From Flavobacterium endoglycinae (lineage in GTDB: Bacteria; Bacteroidota; Bacteroidia; Flavobacteriales; Flavobacteriaceae): DNA of 64,000 nucleotides. The stretch is taken from the NCBI RefSeq assembly GCF_017352115.1, contig NZ_CP071448.1, positions 2,503,001-2,567,000 of the forward strand. The letters are read 5' to 3'. Below the pieces are notes generated by a model. The model was not told the origin of the DNA. It saw only the letters and a list, made by a program, of their open reading frames with translations, and did not search any database. The position numbers and the translations under genes are program-made. Positions 54,469 to 63,252 of the stretch are shown here, piece by piece. The first letter of the stretch is position 1, and the number at the start of each line of letters is the position of its first letter.

Positions 54469-55569
54469 ATGTCAGATCAGGATTTATTTTATTTATTAGC
54501 CTTAATGAAGGTAGAAGGAGTGGGAGATATTATAGCTAAAAAGCTGATCACAAACTGCGGCAGTGCCGAATCTATTTTTAAAACCGGTTTGAATAAAATT
54601 GCTGCTATTGATGGAATTGGATCAGCACTTGTAAACAATCTGAAAGACAAAAGTATTTTTGAAAAAGCCGATAAAGAACTGAAATTCATTCAATCGAATA
54701 ATATTCAAGTATCTTATTTTCAAGATGATATATATCCCGAAAGATTGAAGCATTGTATAGATTCGCCAGTCTTAATTTTTACTGCAGGAAATATCGATCT
54801 CAAAAACCGAAAAACCATCAGCATTGTTGGTACACGCCAAATTACTTCTTACGGAATTGAGTTTTGCCGAAAGTTTATTGAAGATTTAGTACCGCTTGAT
54901 CCAGTTATAATCAGTGGTTTTGCTTATGGAGTAGATATAATGGCGCATCAGCTGGCTATGGAATATAATCTGCAAACGGTTGGTGTTCTCGCACATGGAC
55001 TTAATCAGATATATCCCAAGAACCATAAAAAGTATATGGCAAAAATGGAAGAGAATGGTGGTTTTATAACCGAATTCTGGAGTACATCTCAGCCCGATAG
55101 AGAGAATTTCGTGCGCAGAAATCGTATTGTTGCAGGTATTAGTGAAGCCACAATTGTAATTGAATCGGCTGATAAAGGCGGTTCGCTCATAACAGCAAAT
55201 CTAGCAAACGATTATAACCGAGATGTTTTTGCGGTTCCCGGAAGAGTTACCGATAAATACAGCCAAGGCTGCAACGATCTTATTAAAACTCAGAAAGCAA
55301 ATGTATTAACATCTGCGGCAGATCTCGTATACGTTTTAAATTGGGATCTTGAAAAGAAATCCAAAGCAGTTCAGAAACAGTTGTTCGTGGAACTAGAACC
55401 TGATGAACAAATGGTTTATGATTTTCTTATTAAAAATGGAAAGGAATTGCTTGATAGTATTGCTCTAGAATGCAATCTTCCGATATTTAAAATCTCAGGT
55501 ATTCTGTTAAACATGGAATTAAAAGGCGTAATTCGCCCTCTTCCAGGTAAAACTTTTGAAGCTATTTAA
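54469..55569 (+). CDS. dprA: DNA-processing protein DprA
   Basis: The 366-residue protein binds incoming single-stranded DNA and loads RecA during transformation. It shows an N-terminal helical/HhH part (VEGVGDIIAKKLITNCGSAE), the Rossmann core (SIVGTRQITSYGIEFCRKF, ISGFAYGVDIMAHQLAM), GGSLITANLAND, AVPGRVTDKYSQGCNDLIK and a C-terminal winged helix (SIALECNLPIFKISGILLNM). Length is normal. It carries no visible competence-gene neighbours. Confidence 0.95.
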   Translation: MSDQDLFYLLALMKVEGVGDIIAKKLITNCGSAESIFKTGLNKIAAIDGIGSALVNNLKDKSIFEKADKELKFIQSNNIQVSYFQDDIYPERLKHCIDSPVLIFTAGNIDLKNRKTISIVGTRQITSYGIEFCRKFIEDLVPLDPVIISGFAYGVDIMAHQLAMEYNLQTVGVLAHGLNQIYPKNHKKYMAKMEENGGFITEFWSTSQPDRENFVRRNRIVAGISEATIVIESADKGGSLITANLANDYNRDVFAVPGRVTDKYSQGCNDLIKTQKANVLTSAADLVYVLNWDLEKKSKAVQKQLFVELEPDEQMVYDFLIKNGKELLDSIALECNLPIFKISGILLNMELKGVIRPLPGKTFEAI

Positions 55570-55581
55570 CGAGTGACTTTG

Positions 55582-55710
55582 TTATTTATTTTTGTTTCTG
55601 AAATGCTTGAATAATCGGTACAAAACAAAAATAAACAGTATTCCGAAAGCTATATTTAAAATCTGAAACAGATAAGGCGGGATATCGTAATCTTCAATAT
55701 ACTTATTCAT
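55582..55710 (-). CDS. 42-residue single-span membrane peptide
   Basis: A small gene reading MNKYIEDYDIPPYLFQILNI, then a hydrophobic stretch (AFGILFIFVLYRLF) and a basic end (KHFRNKNK). The charge pattern, hydrophobic core and clean in-frame stop make it look real. It is convergent with dprA, 12 bases from its stop, and is about 90 bases downstream of the NTF2-like gene on the same strand. Function unknown. Confidence 0.6.
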   Translation of the reverse strand: MNKYIEDYDIPPYLFQILNIAFGILFIFVLYRLFKHFRNKNK

Positions 55711-55799
55711 ATTTTACTTCTAATATATTAATAATTATAAAGTTACGTAAAATTGATTGCAAGTTAAGTTATAAATTAATAAATATCCCGCTGAGAATG

Positions 55800-56276
55800 C
55801 TATTTCGACATTTCGATAGAAAAAATAACACTTGAAATTTTCCAGCGTCCATTTGCTTTTACAAGCTGCCAGTATTCTTTTCCCCAGTTGGTCATTGAAT
55901 CTTCAGACCAAAAACTGTAATCGAAAGTTACACTGGCAATGGCATCATCATTTTGAATTTGAATGTTTTCGAATTTCTCCTCGCTCTTTTTATCTTTCAT
56001 AATTGATTGAAAGAAAGCTTTATAACTGCTAGTAAAATAGTTTTTTGTTACGACAGGTTTCACCAATCTTTTTGTTTGCGTTTTTTCTTTCATCACGCCA
56101 ATCCAGTTTACATTTTCTTCAAAAAACAAACTTTTAAAAGTAGCAGAATCTTTTGCTATAATGCTGTGCATAAAGGAATTTAAAATCTGGTGGATTTCTT
56201 CTTGATCTTTAGATAATTCTTGTGCCGAAACCAGGTTTAAGGACAAAATTGCAAAAACAGTAATAATGATTTTCAT
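55800..56276 (-). CDS. Secreted NTF2/SnoaL-like protein
   Basis: The 158-residue protein has a signal peptide (MKIIITVFAILSLNLVSAQ) and an NTF2-like fold: EEIHQILNSFMHSIIAKDSA, TFKSLFFEENVNWIGVMKE, IASVTFDYSFWSEDSMTNWG and WQLVKANGRWKISSVIF at the end. This fold serves as a small-molecule or binding scaffold. It is adjacent to the acyltransferase on the same strand (3 bases). Confidence 0.8.
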   Translation of the reverse strand: MKIIITVFAILSLNLVSAQELSKDQEEIHQILNSFMHSIIAKDSATFKSLFFEENVNWIGVMKEKTQTKRLVKPVVTKNYFTSSYKAFFQSIMKDKKSEEKFENIQIQNDDAIASVTFDYSFWSEDSMTNWGKEYWQLVKANGRWKISSVIFSIEMSK

Positions 56277-56279
56277 GAG

Positions 56280-57449
56280 TTAATGATTACGATTTAAAAT
56301 ATAATTTTTGATTTTAGCAGCTGGGTTTTCAATTGCATATCTAAAGATCAATCCAGTAATTAAACAAGCTGCGATACTGATTATGAACGTTAAGTTGCTT
56401 TCTTTTTCTAAAGACGTTTCCTCAATAAAAGATTGCGCGATATGTATAATTCCTTTGTGAGAAAGATAAACTGCATACGAAAATGCCGCAAGCTGCACAC
56501 TCCAATTGGATTTAAAACGATACAAAAACGAAGATTCTGAAATGGCCGACATTACTATCAAACCAAAACTAATTGAAACTGCCGTAAATCCTAATACGGA
56601 AGCTAAATGTGATGTTTGATCGTTACAAATCCACATTGAAAAACCTAATAAAGCAATACCAACAAGACATAAATAATTGCCGTTTGAGTTTATAAATTTT
56701 TTAAACCAAAGTGCATTTTCATAAAAATAAGCAATGGCAATTCCTGTGAGCAGTCCGTCTAATCGGGTGTAGGTGGGATAGTAAATTTTCATGTACCAAA
56801 TACGCCAAAAATCGTCGCCGTTTACATTGGGAACCACGAAAATCTGCCATGAAATTTCTCTGAGAATTATTGAAAAGAGAAATAAAAGAACCAAAAAATA
56901 GTTGAAAATTCTAAACTTTTTATAATGCAAAAAAAACGCTAATGCCAACGGAAACAAGAGATAAAACTGCTCTTCAATACATAGCGACCAGGCGTGGGAG
57001 AATGTTCCAAAATGGAAAAGATCCAATTCGATATTCTGTGTAAAAGTGATGAATTTCCAAATAGGAGGAAGGGATTCTCTTTCCCTAAAAAAAGGAAATA
57101 GAAAATAGAGAGAAAGCGTTACAACATAAGGCGGTACTATTCTAAAAAACCGTTTTGTGAAAAATGTTTGTAAGCCAATTTTTCCATTCGAATTGACTTC
57201 ATGAAAAAGCTGTTTTGAAATTAAAAATCCGCTTAGAACAAAGAACAAATCTACACCCATCCAGCCAAAACGTCCGTAAGTATCGACCCATTCCGGATGA
57301 GCAAACATTCGGTAGTGGTATATTAAAACCATCGTAATGGCCAAAGCGCGTAAGTGATCTAGTCCGTGAAATTTTTCTGCAACTGTATGCATTTGTTTTT
57401 TTATACAAAGAGAACTTGATTTTTTGATCTTATTTTCTGATTTATTCAA
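56280..57449 (-). CDS. Acyltransferase family 3 (OafA/YrhL-type)
   Basis: The 389-residue membrane enzyme has about ten membrane spans and the motifs LDHLRALAITMVLIYHYRMF (catalytic His in the first segment), GVDLFFVLSGFLIS, RFFRIVPPYVV and WSLCIEEQFYLLFPLAL. Such enzymes O-acetylate surface glycans or lipids. There is no glycan gene beside it, so the target is unknown. Confidence 0.92.
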   Translation of the reverse strand: MNKSENKIKKSSSLCIKKQMHTVAEKFHGLDHLRALAITMVLIYHYRMFAHPEWVDTYGRFGWMGVDLFFVLSGFLISKQLFHEVNSNGKIGLQTFFTKRFFRIVPPYVVTLSLYFLFPFFRERESLPPIWKFITFTQNIELDLFHFGTFSHAWSLCIEEQFYLLFPLALAFFLHYKKFRIFNYFLVLLFLFSIILREISWQIFVVPNVNGDDFWRIWYMKIYYPTYTRLDGLLTGIAIAYFYENALWFKKFINSNGNYLCLVGIALLGFSMWICNDQTSHLASVLGFTAVSISFGLIVMSAISESSFLYRFKSNWSVQLAAFSYAVYLSHKGIIHIAQSFIEETSLEKESNLTFIISIAACLITGLIFRYAIENPAAKIKNYILNRNH

Positions 57450-57539
57450 ACGGAAATAATTCTCATGTAAAAAGCAATGAATTGAATTTCAAGTGCATTT
57501 TTGGTTATCCACATTCAATTCATTGTTGTCCATCACGAT

Positions 57540-57573
57540 TTGGCAGAATATGCTTTGTGATTGTTTATTTTTG
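57540..57573 (+). promoter_or_regulatory. Promoter of the LytS-type kinase gene
   Basis: TTG at 57540-57542 and TATTTTTG at 57566-57573 with 23 bases between. The ATG begins 5 bases later, so the message may have almost no leader. Confidence 0.55.
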
Positions 57574-57577
57574 AACC

Positions 57578-58636
57578 ATGATTAAAAATTCAAATAATAC
57601 TCAAAAACAGAAGATTATATTCCAAGTGATATTTTGGTGCGCCTTTTTTTTGATAGGCGAAGTCAAAATTTATGCAGAATATAAAAATCCTATGTTTTCC
57701 CAAATCATTCCGTATGATCTCACGCATTTGTTGTTTCAGATTCTGGCGGCCAATTTTGCATACAGTATTTTAATCAAAAAGTTGTTTTACAGAAAGCGAT
57801 ATTTCGTATTTATTGTTTCTTCAATCTTGGGTATTTATGGAATTTCGGTTTTAAATAGATTATTTACGATCTATATTGCTGAACCTTTTTTTATTGAAAC
57901 ACCACAAGACGATGTTTGGAATATTATAACAGATGTGAATTATTTATTCTGCTTTTATGTTATTCCAATTGTGACTGCATCTTTTATTTTTGTTTCGATA
58001 TCATTTATGCTTGATTTAAGAAACGAAAAAGAGAATTCTGTACAATTACTCAAAGAGAAAGCAGAATTAGAATTAAAGGCCTTAAAAACGCGTTTAAATC
58101 CGCATTTCTTATTCAATACACTAAACAACATTTATTCTCTTTCGATAATCAACTCAAGCAAAACATCAGAATCCATAAGCCGACTATCAAATATGCTGGA
58201 TTATATTTTATACAAAGCAGATAAAAAAATGGTTTTGATTTCGGAAGAAATGAAAGTAATCAAAGATTATATAGAATTGGAAAAGCTGAGGTATAGTGAA
58301 AGATTACAATTGGTTATTGCAGAAAACATCCAGTCTGAAAATCAGATTCCGCCTTTGCTGTTTTTATCTTTGGTTGAAAATGCTTTTAAACACGGAGCTG
58401 CCTGTAATACTGGGAAAATTTCTATTTTTATTTCCGTAGAAACTAATGTGGTCAAAACAGTTTTAAAAGTTGAAAACTCATTCATCCCGAAAGAAAATAT
58501 GGATTCTAAAGGTCTTGGATTGAAAATCATTCAAGATCAGCTGAAGATTATCTACGGTGATCAAAGTCAGTTTGAAATTGAAAATAAAAACGGGTTTTTT
58601 AAAGTTCAAATACAAATTCCTGCCAATGAAAATTAA
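57578..58636 (+). CDS. LytS/YehU-type sensor histidine kinase
   Basis: The 352-residue kinase has four membrane segments (about residues 12-140) with no visible periplasmic sensor domain, then the His_kinase region LNPHFLFNTLNNIYSLS (phosphorylated His near residue 176) and the ATPase N-box SLVENAFKHGA with KGLGLKIIQDQL. It phosphorylates the LytTR regulator encoded by the next gene, whose ATG overlaps its 3' end by 11 bases. Confidence 0.93.
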   Translation: MIKNSNNTQKQKIIFQVIFWCAFFLIGEVKIYAEYKNPMFSQIIPYDLTHLLFQILAANFAYSILIKKLFYRKRYFVFIVSSILGIYGISVLNRLFTIYIAEPFFIETPQDDVWNIITDVNYLFCFYVIPIVTASFIFVSISFMLDLRNEKENSVQLLKEKAELELKALKTRLNPHFLFNTLNNIYSLSIINSSKTSESISRLSNMLDYILYKADKKMVLISEEMKVIKDYIELEKLRYSERLQLVIAENIQSENQIPPLLFLSLVENAFKHGAACNTGKISIFISVETNVVKTVLKVENSFIPKENMDSKGLGLKIIQDQLKIIYGDQSQFEIENKNGFFKVQIQIPANEN

Positions 58637-59378
58637 TTGTATAGTAATTGATGATGAGCCGTTGGCAGTACAATTATTAGAAAATCATATTTCTAAAATT
58701 GAAGAATTGCATGTCATTGGAACTGCACAGAATGCTTTGGAAGCTTATAAACTCTTAAAAAAGAATCCTGTCGATTTGATTTTTCTAGATATCAATATGC
58801 CGGATTTAAACGGAATTGATTTTTTAAAATCTCTGCATCATAAACCTAAAACGATTTTTACAACCGCTTACCGCGAATTTGCGATTGAAGGTTTTGAACT
58901 CGAAGCTGTCGATTATATTTTGAAACCCATAACGTTCGAACGTTTCTTTAAAGCGGTTGAACGTGTTTTAAGACAAAATCCTGAAAATAAAGAGGAAGAA
59001 TTCATTATATTGAAATCCAACGGACTGCAGCATAAAATTGCATTAACCGATATCTTATTTTTTGAAAGTCAGGGAAATGACATTAAGGCGGTTTTAAAAG
59101 GCAAAAAAGAAATTGCGGCAAAATATAAAATTAGTGATCTGGAAATGAATCTGTTTTCTAAAGGTTTTTTACGGATTCACCGTTCTTTCTTAATCAATCA
59201 AAAAGAAGTAAAAGCAATAGGAAACAACGAATTGATTATTGATAATTACTCAATTCCGGCTGGCCGCATCTATAAAGAAAATTACGATCAGCTGAAGCAA
59301 GATTTCAAAAGAATAGCAAATAAAAACCCGAAGGGATCATCAATCGGGTTTTTAAATTATTTAGTATCGTTATCATAA
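58626..59378 (+). CDS. LytTR-family response regulator
   Basis: The ATG at 58626 gives 250 residues. The receiver domain has IDDEPLAVQLL and phospho-acceptor D55 (FLDINMPDLNG); the LytTR DNA-binding domain follows (ILKSNGLQHKIALTDILFFE, GFLRIHRSFLINQKEVKAI). The last 20 codons are read through a hairpin (aaaacccg / cgggtttt, 59322-59353) which is a plausible terminator, and overlap the convergent gene by 22 bases. Confidence 0.92.
   Translation: MKINCIVIDDEPLAVQLLENHISKIEELHVIGTAQNALEAYKLLKKNPVDLIFLDINMPDLNGIDFLKSLHHKPKTIFTTAYREFAIEGFELEAVDYILKPITFERFFKAVERVLRQNPENKEEEFIILKSNGLQHKIALTDILFFESQGNDIKAVLKGKKEIAAKYKISDLEMNLFSKGFLRIHRSFLINQKEVKAIGNNELIIDNYSIPAGRIYKENYDQLKQDFKRIANKNPKGSSIGFLNYLVSLS
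59322..59353 (+). terminator. Terminator within the 3' end of the LytTR gene
   Basis: aaaacccg / cgggtttt hairpin with a T run, inside the coding region, 25 bases before the stop. Confidence 0.5.
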
Positions 59379-59767
59379 TCCCAGAAGGCTTCTTTTGTCC
59401 CAGCTCCATCTAAAAGACAATAAGCAGCATACGAAATATCCATTAACCAGTTATCAATTTGTGTGACTTGTTCTTTCGAAATCAATTTATTACTCTGAAG
59501 CATTCCTTCAGGATGAACGGCCCACATTCTGCCCAAATGAGTAATTCCCATAATACTGCTGATGATTCTTCGGTCAACAAAATCCTTTTCCATTTCTGGA
59601 GCGAGTACTCTTAATGCCTGCATGATCAAATGGTAATTTTCTTCCCGAAGTTTTCCGCGAAATGGCCTCAAATGACCTAAGAAACCATTTTGCCATCGCT
59701 CACTTTCTACATTTGTATGAGCGCCGCATTGATACATTAATTCCTCAATTGCTTCTTCTGTAGTCAT
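59357..59767 (-). CDS. Unknown 136-residue protein
   Basis: The protein (EEAIEELMYQCGAHTNVESER, then GHLRPFRGKLREENYHLIMQ, RIISSIMGITHLGRMWAVHP and ISYAAYCLLDGAGTKEAFWD) is compact and helical, with several tryptophans and histidines. I do not recognise it. Its start overlaps the stop of the 225-residue gene upstream by 4 bases (ATGA), which indicates translational coupling. No signal peptide. Confidence 0.6.
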   Translation of the reverse strand: MTTEEAIEELMYQCGAHTNVESERWQNGFLGHLRPFRGKLREENYHLIMQALRVLAPEMEKDFVDRRIISSIMGITHLGRMWAVHPEGMLQSNKLISKEQVTQIDNWLMDISYAAYCLLDGAGTKEAFWDYDNDTK

Positions 59768-60441
59768 GATTTCAGTGCTAATTCTATATAGATATAGTCA
59801 GTTATTGTTTCTGATAAGCTAATAACAGCTCTCTGTTTTTCATCTATAAATTGAAATAATTTAGGATCTTTTACTTTTGCTTGATTATTAATAATTGCCT
59901 CCTTAACTTTTTTATTAATTTTCGTAAGTGATTTTGCTTTTTTTTCAATTACTTTCAAAATCTCCTTTTTTATTTCTGGATATTCTAAGCTTTCTTTAAT
60001 TAGCTTTAAAACTGCCAAATAAAGAAGATAATTTTTCATTCTAATTTGATGTGCATTTGATAGAAGAGAAGGATTATTTAATTCCTGTTCTATTGTATTT
60101 TCAAATTTATCAAGACCATTAAAAACATTAATAATTCTAGATTGGCAAAGTTGTAAGAAATCAGGATTATCTTCCCATTCTTCTCCAATTTTTATTAAAA
60201 AAGCGGCACTATTGCTATCCAATCTGGCGTCGGGGTATTCTAATGGTGCTATCCATAAATTTACAGAAATACCTCCTGAACCATTTGCAGAAATTATAAT
60301 ATGACAATAGGCAATATTTTGATGTCCAATTTTTCGGGAAAGAATAATTGTATTTTTATTCCACATAGAATAAAGTGGTATAAAATTATATTCAAGAATT
60401 AATTTAGAGAACTCATTCTCAGCGGTGTAAAATGAACTCAT
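59764..60441 (-). CDS. Unknown 225-residue protein
   Basis: The cytoplasmic-looking protein starts MSSFYTAENEFSKLILEYNF and has a first half with beta character (IILSRKIGHQNIAYCHIII, GGISVNLWIAPLEYPDARLD) and a mostly helical lysine-rich second half (KKEILKVIEKKAKSLTKINK). No family recognised. It is more AT-rich than its neighbours and is coupled to the 136-residue gene. Confidence 0.6.
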   Translation of the reverse strand: MSSFYTAENEFSKLILEYNFIPLYSMWNKNTIILSRKIGHQNIAYCHIIISANGSGGISVNLWIAPLEYPDARLDSNSAAFLIKIGEEWEDNPDFLQLCQSRIINVFNGLDKFENTIEQELNNPSLLSNAHQIRMKNYLLYLAVLKLIKESLEYPEIKKEILKVIEKKAKSLTKINKKVKEAIINNQAKVKDPKLFQFIDEKQRAVISLSETITDYIYIELALKS

Positions 60442-60541
60442 TTTATTTAGAATTATTTTTTTAACAAGATATTTTTTATGTATTCAAAATTAAATAAAAT
60501 TATTGTAATGTTTTTTGCTTAGTGATGTTTAGCAAAAAAAA

Positions 60542-60565
60542 AGAGCCTAAATAGGGCTCTTAAAT
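60542..60565 (-). terminator. trpS terminator
   Basis: agagcc / ggctct hairpin, followed on the minus strand by a T run, 26 bases after the stop. Confidence 0.75.
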
Positions 60566-60590
60566 AATTATAATATTTTAAATTTTAGTA

Positions 60591-61559
60591 TTAAAAACCT
60601 AGTTTCTCACGAACTCTTTTTAAAACGCCATCAGCAATAACTGATGCTTTGGCAGCACCTTTTTTCAAAAGCGCATCTACTTCGTCGAGATTGTTTATGT
60701 AGTAGTTGTATTTTTCTCTTTCGGTTTTATATTTTTCACTAATCAATTCAAAAATAGCTTGTTTGGCGTGGCCGTAACCATAATTTCCACCTAAATAATT
60801 AGCTCTCATTTCGGCAATTTGACTGTCATCTGCCATTAAAGAATAAATAGCAAAGGCATTGCAGGTATCAGGATTTTTTGGAGCTTCAAGCGGAGTACTA
60901 TCCGTTTCAATGCTCATAATCTGTTTGCGCAGCGCTTTATCATCCAAGAAAATATTAATGTAATTATTGGCTGATTTGCTCATTTTTCCACCGTTTGTTC
61001 CCGGAATCAGCATGCTGTCTTCCTGAATTTTAGCTTCTGGAAGCACAAAAGTTTCTCCCATTTGGTGGTTGAATCTTGCCGCAACATCACGTGTAATTTC
61101 TAAATGCTGTAATTGGTCTTTACCTACTGGAACAAACTCGGCATCATATAATAAAATATCGGCTGCCATTAACATCGGATACGTAAAAAGTCCAGCATTA
61201 ACATCATCTAAACGATCTGCTTTATCTTTGAAGGAATGTGCAAGTGTCAAGCGTTGAAACGGAAAAAAACAGCTTAAATACCAAGTCAACTCAGTTGTTT
61301 GTACTACATCAGACTGTCTGTAAAATGTAACACGGTCAATATCCAATCCGAAAGCCAGCCATGTAGCAGCTACACTAAAAGTGTTTTCTCGTAATGTTTT
61401 TCCATCTTTAATTTGTGTAATCGAATGTAAATCAGCTATAAACAAAAATGATTCGTTTGCTGGATTGTTAGATAATTCGATCGCTGGAATAATTGCTCCT
61501 AATAAGTTTCCTAAGTGAGGCGTTCCTGTACTTTGAACACCAGTAAGTATTTTTGCCAT
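60591..61559 (-). CDS. trpS: Tryptophan--tRNA ligase
   Basis: The ATG at 61557-61559 (MAKILTGVQSTGTPHLGNLL) gives a 322-residue class I synthetase; an upstream in-frame ATG adds 17 atypical residues. HIGH-like TGTPHLGN and the KMSKS loop GGKMSKSANNYI are visible, as are ADLHSITQ, MAADILLYDAEFVPVGKDQLQH. Length is normal for TrpRS. Confidence 0.97.
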   Translation of the reverse strand: MAKILTGVQSTGTPHLGNLLGAIIPAIELSNNPANESFLFIADLHSITQIKDGKTLRENTFSVAATWLAFGLDIDRVTFYRQSDVVQTTELTWYLSCFFPFQRLTLAHSFKDKADRLDDVNAGLFTYPMLMAADILLYDAEFVPVGKDQLQHLEITRDVAARFNHQMGETFVLPEAKIQEDSMLIPGTNGGKMSKSANNYINIFLDDKALRKQIMSIETDSTPLEAPKNPDTCNAFAIYSLMADDSQIAEMRANYLGGNYGYGHAKQAIFELISEKYKTEREKYNYYINNLDEVDALLKKGAAKASVIADGVLKRVREKLGF

Positions 61560-61720
61560 TATTTTTATTTCTGAACCGCGAAGTTCGCAAAGTTTATTTC
61601 TATAAACCACAAAGTTCGTGATTTTTTTAGAAAGTTCTAATAGATGGGATTTTAATGGTTTTTTTACTGTGGTTTGTGCTTTGCTTCATATTTGAGATTT
61701 ATTTACTAGATTTTTATATG

Positions 61721-61757
61721 TTTTTTACCGCAGAGTTTACAGAGATTTTCGCAGAGA
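61721..61757. repeat. Inverted repeat, left arm (GxxExxY element)
   Basis: 37 bases beginning ttttttaccgcagag. The reverse complement of 62362-62398 matches it with one mismatch. Looser copies of the same ccgcagag / gcaaag theme lie at 61571-61620 and 61794-61812. Confidence 0.85.
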
Positions 61758-61829
61758 TTGCAGAGATTTTTATTTGAGTTTTTGCTTTTAGCATTGAGAA
61801 CGCAGAGTTTTGTTTTGATGATGTAGATC

Positions 61830-62207
61830 TTACAAATTATTTATTACCCTTCTTATTCCATTTTTTAATAAAATTTCATTGAAATTTATGAGCAGACCGA
61901 GTTTATATTTTCCTAATTTTAAATAGGTTAAAGTTTGTGCAAGATGATTTACTGTCAGCGATTCAACACTTTTTATCTCGACTATAAATTTGTTTTCAAT
62001 TAGTAGATCCACTCTATAACCACAATCGAGTTTGACTTCTTCGAAAACTAAAGGCATTGGTTTTTCCTTTTCAACCAGAAGACCTTGTTGTTTAATTTTA
62101 TAAAATAAACATTCTTGATAGGCATTTTCTAATAAGCCAGGCCCAAGCGCTCTGTGTATTTGAATTGCCAATCCAATTACAATAGTTGAAATTTCATTTT
62201 CACTCAT
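61830..62207 (-). CDS. GxxExxY protein (PD-(D/E)XK nuclease-like)
   Basis: The 125-residue protein has the family motif G24-L-L-E27-N-A-Y30 and a nuclease-like core D67 ... E77-I-K79 (RVDLLIENKFIVEIKS), consistent with the PDDEXK_3 family. Its function is unknown; no catalytic activity is established that I can name. It stands alone and is flanked by a long inverted repeat 73 bases beyond its 3' end and 155 bases before its start. It is probably an acquired or mobile unit. Confidence 0.9.
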   Translation of the reverse strand: MSENEISTIVIGLAIQIHRALGPGLLENAYQECLFYKIKQQGLLVEKEKPMPLVFEEVKLDCGYRVDLLIENKFIVEIKSVESLTVNHLAQTLTYLKLGKYKLGLLINFNEILLKNGIRRVINNL

Positions 62208-62361
62208 TTTAGTTATATCATTTTAACGCAGAATTTCGTATAAATATAGAGATTTTAAATATATCATTGGAATTTATTTAAAGAAGTTAAAATTTTGATT
62301 ATAAGTAACTTACGAATCTTTGTGCACTTATTGCTTTAGCAATTTTTACAAAAACTCTTTT

Positions 62362-62398
62362 TCTCTGCGAAAATCTCTGTAAATTCTGCGGTAAAAAA
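62362..62398. repeat. Inverted repeat, right arm (GxxExxY element)
   Basis: 37 bases ending gcggtaaaaaa, the inverted partner of 61721-61757. Together they span 678 bases with the GxxExxY gene between them. Confidence 0.85.
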
Positions 62399-62439
62399 CC
62401 AATCCCAATTATTTTTTAATAGAATTCATTTCTGTTTCT

Positions 62440-62447
62440 TACTTTTG
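62440..62447 (+). promoter_or_regulatory. -7 box of the PlsC-type gene
   Basis: TACTTTTG, only 5 bases before the ATG at 62453; a leaderless message is possible. Confidence 0.5.
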
Positions 62448-62452
62448 AAGTT

Positions 62453-63214
62453 ATGAAAATATTAAAAATTGCTTTTTGGATTATCTGGCGCATATGGTTT
62501 TACGTTTTAATGGCGGTTCCAATACTCATTATGCTGCCGTTATTGCTTATTTCTATTATCTCTGAGAAAGGATATCCGTATTTTTTTAAAATGGCTCGCA
62601 TTTGGGCTAAATTCATTCTTTTCGGAATGGGATTTTATTACAAAATCAAAAAAGAGCAGAAACTTATCAAGAATAAAAGCTACATGATTGTGGCCAATCA
62701 TACGTCGATGACAGATATTATGCTGATGCTTGCCATTATCAAAAACCCGTTTGTTTTTGTGGGAAAAAAAGAATTAGTTAAGATTCCGTTGTTTGGATTT
62801 TTCTATAAAAGAACCTGTATTTTGGTGGATCGAAATTCTTCTAAAAGTAAAAATGAAGTTTTCAAAAGAGCGCAGAGTCGTCTTAATCAAGGTTTAAGTA
62901 TTTGTATTTTCCCAGAAGGAGGAGTTCCTGACGATGAATCTATTTTATTGGATGAGTTTAAAGACGGCGCCTTCAGGCTGGCAATCGATCATCAAATTCC
63001 AATTGTACCAATCGTTTTTGCGGACAATAAAAAACGATTCTCCTATACTTTTTTGAGCGGAGGTCCTGGAAAAATGAGAGGTAAAATTTTACCATTTGTA
63101 GAAACTGAAGGTCTTACTTCAGAGAACAGAAAAGAACTCAAAGATAAAGTTAGACAAATCATTTACAATGGATTAATTGAATTTGAAAAGAAAACATCCA
63201 AAGTATTAGTTTAA
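62453..63214 (+). CDS. 1-acyl-sn-glycerol-3-phosphate acyltransferase (PlsC family)
   Basis: The 253-residue inner-membrane enzyme has two N-terminal membrane segments and the acyltransferase motifs NHTSMTD (HxxxxD), FVFVGKKELVKIPLFGF, then CIFPEGGVPD and IPIVPIVFADN. It acylates lysophosphatidic acid in phospholipid synthesis. It is followed by a terminator. Confidence 0.93.
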   Translation: MKILKIAFWIIWRIWFYVLMAVPILIMLPLLLISIISEKGYPYFFKMARIWAKFILFGMGFYYKIKKEQKLIKNKSYMIVANHTSMTDIMLMLAIIKNPFVFVGKKELVKIPLFGFFYKRTCILVDRNSSKSKNEVFKRAQSRLNQGLSICIFPEGGVPDDESILLDEFKDGAFRLAIDHQIPIVPIVFADNKKRFSYTFLSGGPGKMRGKILPFVETEGLTSENRKELKDKVRQIIYNGLIEFEKKTSKVLV

Positions 63215-63219
63215 AAAAC

Positions 63220-63252
63220 AAACCCGGTAAACAATAAAGTCTGCCGGGTTTT
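63220..63252 (+). terminator. Terminator of the PlsC-type gene
   Basis: aaacccgg / ccgggttt with an interrupted loop and a following T run. Confidence 0.75.
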
